Shown: positions 1 through 5,036 of the stretch, piece by piece | Layout of the letters: each line of letters starts with the position of its first letter | Numbering within the stretch: the first letter of the stretch is position 1 | Source of the DNA: Deltaproteobacteria bacterium | GTDB lineage: Bacteria > Desulfobacterota > Desulfarculia > Adiutricales > JAGVGV01 | DNA: 5,036 nt | NCBI GenBank assembly: GCA_020056895.1 | Contig: JAGVGV010000639.1 | Span: 1 to 5,036 of the forward strand | Direction of reading: 5' to 3' | The notes under the pieces: model-generated | The model's database searches: none | Told to the model about the DNA's origin: nothing | The model's input: the letters and a program-made list of their open reading frames with translations, nothing else | Translations under genes and position numbers: made by a program

Positions 1-3000
1 CCGGGCGCTGATGGCGTTGTCTTCGGCCAACAGGATGGACAGGGAGGCCGATGTTTCCCCCACCGGCTGAAAATCGGGAAGGGTGGAAGGGACGGCGGCA
101 TCGGCTCCGTCCAGATCCAGCCGGACCGTGAATTCGAACACGCTGCCTCCTTCGGAGCCCGAAGATACGGCGATGGTTCCGCCCATCATTTCCACCAGTC
201 GTCGGCTGATGGCCAGCCCTAGTCCCGATCCGCCGTACCGCCGGCCGATGGACGGGTCCGCCTGGCTGAAGGTTTCAAAAATGGATTCCCTTTGTGTTTC
301 GGGAATCCCCGGACCGGTATCCCGGACCAGGAACCTCAAGACCATTTCCCGGGCCGGTTCGTCCGATGGCGCGGCCGGAGTGACCGCCACGGTCACTTCG
401 CCCTGTTCCGTGAATTTCAACCCGTTGCTGATCAAATTGGCCAGCACCTGCCTAAGCCGGAAGGGATCGCCGCTCAGGAACCGGGGCACTTTGGGCGAAA
501 CCACGGTGGTCAACCGGAGGCCTCGGGCCGATGCCTGAGCCTGGAACGGCCGGATCAGGGTCCGCATCTCTTCCCTCAAGTCAAAGGGAATTTTTTCCAG
601 TTCCACCCGGCCGGCTTCAATGCGGGAAAGGTCCAGAATATCCGAGATGATCTTCAATATATGCCGGCCGGATTCCCGAACGGTGTCCAGGTTTTCCTTT
701 TGTTCCGGTTCCAGATCGGAGGCCAGGGTCAGATCGGTCAGCCCCAGAATGGCGCCCAAAGGAGTGCGGATTTCGTGGCTGAGGCTGACCAGAAAGTCGG
801 TTTTAGCCAGGCTGGCGGCTTCGGCCAGGCGGCGGGCCTCGTGGAGGGCTTGTTCCGCCTTTTTCCTATCCGTGGTGTCCACGGCGATGCCTTCAATCAT
901 TGGTTCACCGTCCTGATCCACGGTCAGCCACACGTTGCCCAAAACCCAGACCGGAGTTCCATCCTTACGCCGGAGTTCCACTTCCAGGTTCAGCAACTCG
1001 CCTTTTTCCAAAAGCGTTTGCCCTAGCCGCGCCATGTCATCGACGGAAAGGCTCACATAGTTCGACAAGTCCGGTTCCGCCATGAGTTCCCCGGGGGTAT
1101 CGTACCCGAACAATCGGGCGAAGGCGGTGTTGGCGCCGAGCAGGCGGCCGGAGGCATCGTACTGAAAAATGCCCTGAATGGCATTTTCGTACAGGCCTCG
1201 GAATCGCTTTTCCGTCCGTTGGAGCTCTTCCTGAGCCTTTTTCAGTTCCGAAAGATCGGTAAAAAAGGCCACGTACCCGGTCACCCGGCCGGGGTCGTCC
1301 TTGAACCGGCTCCGGCTGATCAGAAAAGGGATCGCATGGCCGGACCGGGTGACCATATCGGCTTCGAACCGGGCATGGGCTAAAAACCGGAGGCCCGGTT
1401 CGGCGGCCTGATACAAGTCCCTTGTTTCATCGTCGAAAAAATCATCGGGTCGCCGGCCCAATATCTGGTCCCGGGGAAACCCCAAAGCCCTCGCCAGGGC
1501 GCCGTTGACATCCTGGATTCTCATGTCCGCGTCCAGAATGGCCACCCCTTCCGACGTGGCGTCGATGATCCCCCGATACTTCTCTTCGCTGCGGCGGATC
1601 TGCTCATCGGCCAGGTGCTTGGCCGTCTGGTCGATCAGAATCCCTTCCAGAATCGGCCGGCCCGTGTCGTCTTCGGTCAACCGCTCGTACATCCGGGCCC
1701 AGACCGGCCGCTGGTCCTTGGTTCGAAGTTCGAACTGGCGGTCCACCAACTCACCCTTTTCCTTGACCGTTCGGATGGCTTCGGACCGTTCCTCGGGACG
1801 GGCGAACAATTCCCCCGCCACGTCCCGGATGGCCAGAAGCTCTTCCGGCCGGTCATAGCCCAACAGCCCCACCAGAGCCGGGTTCACACTGAGGAACCGG
1901 CCCGAAAGGCTGGCCTGATACATCCCCTGGACCGCGTTTTCGAACATCCCCCGGTACCGCTGTTCGGCCGAACGGAGGCGGCGGTTGATGTAATCGAGCT
2001 GTTTGGTTTTTTCCGAAAGCTGATTGGTTCTGAAATTCACCAGCCTTTTCAGTTCCTGGTCGGCCGTCCGCCAGGATAAAAGGATAATCCCCATGGTCAC
2101 GCAAAAGCCCAACAGGCCGTACACCGCGCTTTCGACCAGAGCCCGGCCCGTGGTGATCATGCCGCTCAAGGGAAGCCAGGTCACCACGGCGCCCACGGAC
2201 CGAAACGAACCGTCGGCCTGCTTTTCCCCGAACGGGCGGGCCATGACCAGCACGGTCCGACCGCCCAGCCAGGCGGTGACCAGATCGGGCGGTTTTTCAA
2301 AATCCTGGTTTTCGGCGGACGTGATGACCAGACGGGAAATCGCGGGGTTTCGATACAGTTCGGTAATGTGGTCGCTGGTGGCGGCCTGAAGAAAGAACCG
2401 CCCGGTCCACAGGGCGTCGGCCGGCTGGGTGGTCCGAAATTCCGGCCACAAAGTCGCCGTAACGTGATCCCGATTCAGAAACACGGCCAGATCGGCTTCG
2501 TGGGCTTCGTGGAGTTTCTTGAGGATCGGTCCCAGGGGGATGCCTACTTCAATGGACCCCAGGTGCCGCTCGGAACCGGTGGCCAAGTCCCGCACCACCA
2601 CCGGCGCTATGGCCCGAAGCCCGGAAAAAACCCGGCCCGTAGCGAAACCACTGACGGATTTCAGTTCCTTTTCCGCTTGAGTCAGAAGGCTCAGAACATC
2701 CGAGGCATTGTCTCCAAAGCGGGATGTATGGGGCAGCCGTAAAAAAGTCAGCCCGCCCGGGCTAAGGTAAAAATGAATATATTCCACGCCGTGTACGCCG
2801 GCCAACTGGCCCCACCGAGCCGTCATCCGGTCGCGCAGGCGATCCCTGATTTTTTCAGATCTGGGGCCGCCGGATCCGCCGCCTTCGGCTTCCAGGGCAT
2901 TCTGTCCCGAGGCCATCAGGTATTGGATTTCCGTATCCTGAGCCAGGGAAACCGCCACTTTTTCCAGAGAACCCAGAGTTTTTTCCGAAACCCGGTCCAG

Positions 3001-3159
3001 TTCCGACCAGAAACCTTCCTGGGCCTGCCGGCCGGCGGCTAAAATTTCCTTGTCCCGGGCCGACCGATAGTACATCGCCGCCAGGGCCGCGGCCAACAGG
3101 CCCACGACCAACACGGTGGCCACCCACCGGCCGAAGCTGATAAACCGGAGCCGGACCAC
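1..3159 (-). CDS. Membrane-bound hybrid sensor histidine kinase (dCache-PAS-PAS-PAS-HisKA-HATPase-REC), 3' end off window
   Basis: This is a two-component sensor that should autophosphorylate on histidine and pass the phosphate to its own receiver domain. 1053 residues are in the window without a stop, and the frame runs off the left edge. Residues 13-31 form a membrane helix. Residues 32-340 are a periplasmic sensor resembling double-Cache 3: HFYL 129-132, TFLRL 138-142, RFGDN 147-151 and GSIEVG 201-206. A second membrane helix spans about 345-363 and holds the only cysteine I noticed (C353). A helical linker leads to PAS1 (about 401-515), PAS2 (527-637) and PAS3 (652-765). The HisKA H-box is SLSHEIRTPLG, with H795 as phosphoacceptor. 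In the ATPase domain the N-box has N908 and N912, G1 is DTGPG 947-951, and G2 is GGSGLGL 976-982. The receiver begins with ILLAEDN, whose acidic pair is E1046/D1047; its phosphoacceptor aspartate lies beyond the edge. The GTG start was chosen for its Shine-Dalgarno. The ligand cannot be read from the sequence. Confidence 0.95.
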   Translation of the reverse strand, partial: MVRLRFISFGRWVATVLVVGLLAAALAAMYYRSARDKEILAAGRQAQEGFWSELDRVSEKTLGSLEKVAVSLAQDTEIQYLMASGQNALEAEGGGSGGPRSEKIRDRLRDRMTARWGQLAGVHGVEYIHFYLSPGGLTFLRLPHTSRFGDNASDVLSLLTQAEKELKSVSGFATGRVFSGLRAIAPVVVRDLATGSERHLGSIEVGIPLGPILKKLHEAHEADLAVFLNRDHVTATLWPEFRTTQPADALWTGRFFLQAATSDHITELYRNPAISRLVITSAENQDFEKPPDLVTAWLGGRTVLVMARPFGEKQADGSFRSVGAVVTWLPLSGMITTGRALVESAVYGLLGFCVTMGIILLSWRTADQELKRLVNFRTNQLSEKTKQLDYINRRLRSAEQRYRGMFENAVQGMYQASLSGRFLSVNPALVGLLGYDRPEELLAIRDVAGELFARPEERSEAIRTVKEKGELVDRQFELRTKDQRPVWARMYERLTEDDTGRPILEGILIDQTAKHLADEQIRRSEEKYRGIIDATSEGVAILDADMRIQDVNGALARALGFPRDQILGRRPDDFFDDETRDLYQAAEPGLRFLAHARFEADMVTRSGHAIPFLISRSRFKDDPGRVTGYVAFFTDLSELKKAQEELQRTEKRFRGLYENAIQGIFQYDASGRLLGANTAFARLFGYDTPGELMAEPDLSNYVSLSVDDMARLGQTLLEKGELLNLEVELRRKDGTPVWVLGNVWLTVDQDGEPMIEGIAVDTTDRKKAEQALHEARRLAEAASLAKTDFLVSLSHEIRTPLGAILGLTDLTLASDLEPEQKENLDTVRESGRHILKIISDILDLSRIEAGRVELEKIPFDLREEMRTLIRPFQAQASARGLRLTTVVSPKVPRFLSGDPFRLRQVLANLISNGLKFTEQGEVTVAVTPAAPSDEPAREMVLRFLVRDTGPGIPETQRESIFETFSQADPSIGRRYGGSGLGLAISRRLVEMMGGTIAVSSGSEGGSVFEFTVRLDLDGADAAVPSTLPDFQPVGETSASLSILLAEDNAISAR

Positions 3160-3164
3160 GAACA

Positions 3165-3169
3165 CCTCC
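3165..3169 (-). promoter_or_regulatory. Shine-Dalgarno of the hybrid kinase
   Basis: GGAGG reads on the minus strand, 5 bases before the GTG at 3159-3157. An in-frame TGA at 3174-3172 closes the frame upstream, so only GTG codons at 3171, 3165 and 3159 can start near the membrane helix. The first has no ribosome site and the second overlaps this one, so 3159 is favoured. Starting there puts a short basic N-terminus (R3, R5, R11) in front of the first membrane helix, as expected for a signal anchor. Confidence 0.75.
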
Positions 3170-3171
3170 AC

Positions 3172-3198
3172 TCATGGCTTTTCCCCCAAAGCCTTCAT
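3172..3198 (-). other. Possible 8-codon leader mini-ORF in frame with the hybrid kinase
   Basis: An ATG at 3198-3196 opens eight codons (MKALGEKP) ending in TGA at 3174-3172. It is in the same frame as the kinase and followed directly by a GTG. Its own ribosome site is poor (TAGGG, 5 bases upstream). It could be a chance ORF, a short leader peptide, or the remnant of a longer N-terminus closed by a stop. Only its position and frame support it; there is no recognisable peptide motif. Confidence 0.2.
3176..3193 (-). repeat. Small hairpin in the 5' leader of the hybrid kinase
   Basis: GGCTTT and AAAGCC form a perfect 6-bp inverted repeat around a 6-base loop (GGGGGA on the minus strand). The stem ends 6 bases before the Shine-Dalgarno and sits inside the mini-ORF. 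No T-run follows, so it is not an intrinsic terminator. In the transcript it could affect ribosome access, but a stem this short may also be chance in GC-rich DNA. Confidence 0.35.
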
Positions 3199-3204
3199 GG
3201 ATAC

Positions 3205-3232
3205 CCTATCCCGGCCGGCCCACGGGCGTCAA
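3205..3232 (-). promoter_or_regulatory. Possible sigma70-like promoter for the hybrid kinase
   Basis: TTGACG at 3232-3227 matches the -35 consensus at five of six bases. After a 16-base spacer comes GATAGG at 3210-3205, a weak -10 with three of six matches. Transcription would start near 3198, giving a leader of about 40 bases with the hairpin and the ribosome site. The spacer is very GC-rich and contains the palindrome GGCCGGCC (3213-3220). The good -35 and the position support it; the poor -10 argues for caution. Confidence 0.3.
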
Positions 3233-3306
3233 GCAGGAGACGGACCGGACAACGGCTGGGCGGTGATTCCGGCGTTCGAGGGAAAAAGTTCAGTACTTCT
3301 TGTAGG

Positions 3307-4455
3307 CTACAGCCATTTTTTTCTTCTAAAATAATACAACAAAATCAGGGCCACCAGGGTCATCAACCCCAGGGCGAAGGGGTATCCCCAGTACCAGCCC
3401 AGTTCGGGCATATTGAAGGGCGACCGGTTGGAATCGAAATTCATGCCGTATATCCCGGCGATGAAGGTAAGGGGGATGAACAGAGTGGCGATGATGGTCA
3501 GGACCTTCATGATTTCGTTCATCCTGTGGCTGGCGGCGGACATCTGGAGGTCCGAAAGGGCGGCCATGGCTTCCTGAAAGGCGGCCACCAGTTCAATCGC
3601 CTGGATCACATGGTCATGGCAGTCCCGGACAAAGGGATGAATATCTTCGGATAGGATTTCCGAATCATCCTTCAGAAAGTGGCTGACCACTTCCCGAAGC
3701 GGCCACAAAGACCGGGCCAGGGCCAGCAGCTCCCTCCGAGCCCGGTGAATCCGGGGCATCCAGTCCTTGGTGGGATCGGCCAGGATGTCTTCCTCCAACA
3801 GCGTGATTTCATCGCCCATCCGCTCGATGGCCGGAAAAAAGTGGTCCACCACCGAATCGAGCAACGCGTACACCAGATAATCGGCTCCCCGCCGCCGGAT
3901 CCGAGCGGTGGGCTGTCGCAGCCGTTCCTTGAGCCGATCCACCGATTCCAGCGGACCCTCCTGAAAAGTGACCACCAAGCGGTGGCTGAGAAAAACGCTA
4001 AACTGGCGGATATCGATCGCGGGACCGGTTGCGTCCGAGCCGTTCCCCGCGGACCCGTCCGCGGTTGTTGGGTTATGCGCCAGGGCGGCCAAAAGTAAAA
4101 ACAGATTCTCGTCGTATTCCTCCAGTTTGGGGCGGTGGCCGGGAGTGACGGCATCTTCCAGGGAAAGGGGATGAACTCCGGTCACTTCACCAATTTCCTT
4201 CATTTTTTCAGCGTGTTCCAACCCATCCACCTGGATCCAGACCACCGGCCATTCCTTTTGCCAGGCCCCTGGGTCGAAGGGGGAGACCACCACTTTCTCC
4301 ACCATGGCTTCGGGCCCATACGCGATGAGGGTCACGATGGGCAATCGGGCGCCGGGCTGAGTTTCCAGGCTGGCGGGGGCGGCGCCGGGTTGGATATTGG
4401 GAACGGGATGGTACTGGCCTCGCCGCTTGTTTTTGTTTTTGGACCGCATGTTCAT
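3307..4455 (-). CDS. corA: CorA-family magnesium/divalent cation channel
   Basis: CorA proteins are homopentameric inner-membrane channels that let Mg2+ (and often Co2+ or Ni2+) into the cell. The 382-residue product has the family layout. A large cytoplasmic N-terminal domain is followed by a long acidic/basic stalk helix, then KVLTIIATLFIPLTF in the pore helix (about 315-336). The GMN selectivity motif is at 337-339 and MPEL at 349-352 in the periplasmic loop. A second membrane helix (about 355-375) and a basic tail ending in RRKKWL close the protein. It closely resembles the Thermotoga maritima type from memory. It is longer than the usual 315-350 residues because of a basic N-terminal tail (K/R-rich, residues 4-12) and a Gly/Ser/Asp/Thr-rich insert at about 128-146. 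Two starts are possible, ATG 4455 and ATG 4449: GGCGG at 4460-4456 abuts the first and lies 6 bases before the second, so Met3 may be the real start. No Mg2+ riboswitch fits in the 58-bp upstream gap. Confidence 0.95.
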   Translation of the reverse strand: MNMRSKNKNKRRGQYHPVPNIQPGAAPASLETQPGARLPIVTLIAYGPEAMVEKVVVSPFDPGAWQKEWPVVWIQVDGLEHAEKMKEIGEVTGVHPLSLEDAVTPGHRPKLEEYDENLFLLLAALAHNPTTADGSAGNGSDATGPAIDIRQFSVFLSHRLVVTFQEGPLESVDRLKERLRQPTARIRRRGADYLVYALLDSVVDHFFPAIERMGDEITLLEEDILADPTKDWMPRIHRARRELLALARSLWPLREVVSHFLKDDSEILSEDIHPFVRDCHDHVIQAIELVAAFQEAMAALSDLQMSAASHRMNEIMKVLTIIATLFIPLTFIAGIYGMNFDSNRSPFNMPELGWYWGYPFALGLMTLVALILLYYFRRKKWL

Positions 4456-4488
4456 CCGCCGATCAGTTATGGAATCACGAAGGCCGGT

Positions 4489-4513
4489 CCAACGGGCCTC
4501 ATCAGCCCGTTGG
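4489..4513 (-). repeat. Inverted repeat (9-bp stem, 7-base loop) after the upstream kinase
   Basis: CCAACGGGC at 4489-4497 and GCCCGTTGG at 4505-4513 are exact reverse complements with a 7-base loop. The stem begins on the base after the kinase TGA (4516-4514) and leaves about 33 bases before the corA ATG. It has terminator-like placement and a strong GC stem, but no T-run follows on either strand, so it is not a classic intrinsic terminator. It may reduce read-through into corA, stabilise the upstream mRNA end, or be a protein-binding site. Confidence 0.6.
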
Positions 4514-5036
4514 TCATGAAATCAGGTCCGGCGGCTCGACCGACCGTTCCCGGTTTGGAAAGGTGATGGTGAAACGAGTTCCACCGTTCACGTCCACGTT
4601 CAGCTCACCGCCCAGTTGCTGCCGGGCCAGGCCCCGGACCAACGTCAACCCCAGGGTGTTGGACATGGGCCGTTCGGCATCCGGCGGCAGACCGATGCCG
4701 TCGTCGGCCACGATCAATTGAACCTTGCCGTCCTTTGTTTCGCGGGCGGTGATGGAAATTCGGCCTGGTCCGTCCTGAGGAAAGGCGTGCTGGAAGGCAT
4801 TGACCGCCAGTTCGTTGATGATCAGTCCGCAGGGAACCGCGTGATCGATGCCGATGGGCAGGGAATCCACTTCCAGGACCAAGGCCAAACGCCGCCGATT
4901 CGCGCCGTGGGCCGCGCCCAGGATACCGGCCAGCTTTTGCACGTACAGCTTCAGATCGATGGCGGAAAGGGATGAGGATTGATACAGGGTTTCGTGGACC
5001 AGGGCCATGGCCATGACCCGGGACCGGACGTCCTCG
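4514..5036 (-). CDS. HisKA_2/HWE-type sensor histidine kinase, C-terminal part; 5' end off window
   Basis: This is the end of a cytoplasmic kinase core that would phosphorylate a partner response regulator. The 173 residues in the window start inside the second helix of the HisKA_2 domain. MALVHETLYQS (residues 10-20 of the fragment) is the conserved HE-LY stretch of this family; the phosphoacceptor histidine should lie further upstream, beyond the window. The ATPase domain has PCGLIINELAVNAFQHAFP (68-86) as N-box with N74 and N79, DDGIGLP (111-117) as G1, TLGLTLV (127-133) as the G2 region, and GGTRFTITFP (151-160) at the end. The ATGs at 5014 and 5008 lie inside the conserved domain and are not the true start. 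No receiver follows, so it is not a C-terminal hybrid. Its sensor domain and signal cannot be seen. It is 58 bp upstream of corA on the same strand and could share its transcript. Confidence 0.93.
   Translation of the reverse strand, partial: EDVRSRVMAMALVHETLYQSSSLSAIDLKLYVQKLAGILGAAHGANRRRLALVLEVDSLPIGIDHAVPCGLIINELAVNAFQHAFPQDGPGRISITARETKDGKVQLIVADDGIGLPPDAERPMSNTLGLTLVRGLARQQLGGELNVDVNGGTRFTITFPNRERSVEPPDLIS

Noticed and set aside
292..1026. Long plus-strand open frame opposite the hybrid kinase
   Set aside because: It lies antisense to the PAS3, HisKA and ATPase coding region, shows no domain, and is Gln/Gly/Phe-rich as expected for the complement of GC-rich codons.
1505..2079. Overlapping plus-strand open frames opposite PAS1 and PAS2
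   Set aside because: The minus-strand frame has clear PAS domains; these frames have odd composition, no motif, and are codon-bias shadows.
2855..3175. Minus-strand open frame with an ATG at 3175, offset from the kinase frame
   Set aside because: Its product is Gly/Pro/Arg-rich with no membrane helix, whereas the frame from GTG 3159 gives a signal anchor and a continuous kinase.
3301..3311. Palindrome TGTAGGCTACA at the corA stop codon as a terminator
   Set aside because: The arms are separated by one base, too few to form a hairpin loop, and the nearby T5 run is about 20 bases further on with no adjoining stem.
3672..4154. Second minus-strand frame inside corA, and plus-strand frames opposite corA (3679-4098, 4135-4566)
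   Set aside because: All are nested within or opposite a well-supported CorA frame; their Trp/Arg- or Gly/His-rich composition is typical of shadow frames.
4466..4492. Possible corA promoter: TTGGAC, 15 bases, CATAAC on the minus strand
   Set aside because: The -35 matches only three of six, the spacer is short, the -35 overlaps the hairpin, and transcription would start almost at the ATG.
4616..4975. Plus-strand open frame opposite the HisKA_2 kinase
   Set aside because: It overlaps the conserved ATPase domain on the other strand and has no recognisable features.

Overview
The window holds three genes, all on the minus strand: two sensor histidine kinases, both cut by the window edges, on either side of a complete CorA-type magnesium channel. 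Nothing on the plus strand looks like a real gene. The DNA is GC-rich, and codon use is the same across all three genes: CGG dominates for arginine, GCC/GGC are common, yet GAA is kept for glutamate. This codon use and a long multi-PAS hybrid kinase with a periplasmic sensor suggest a Gram-negative, environmentally responsive bacterium. A Desulfobacterota/deltaproteobacterial origin is my best guess, but it is inference only; no marker gene is present.

Layout in the direction of transcription (right to left). From 5036 to 4514 lies the C-terminal part of a HisKA_2/HWE-type histidine kinase, with the end of the dimerisation/phosphoacceptor domain and the whole ATPase domain. A 58-bp gap follows, with a perfect 9-bp inverted repeat starting right after the stop codon. 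From 4455 to 3307 is corA, with the GMN selectivity motif and two C-terminal membrane helices. A 147-bp gap follows, with a possible sigma70-like promoter, a 6-bp hairpin and an 8-codon mini-ORF. It ends in a good Shine-Dalgarno site placed before a GTG start at 3159. From 3159 off the left edge runs a hybrid histidine kinase: membrane helix, periplasmic dCache-like sensor, membrane helix, three PAS domains, HisKA, HATPase_c, and the first residues of a receiver domain.

The short gaps and shared direction allow co-transcription of the first kinase and corA. The longer gap and promoter-like elements suggest the hybrid kinase can be transcribed on its own. Nothing in the sequence directly ties either kinase to magnesium; the link is positional. 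I found no mobile element, CRISPR array, RNA gene or clearly new system. The points most worth a second look are the paired PAS1/PAS3 domains, the leader of the hybrid kinase, and the hairpin between the first kinase and corA.
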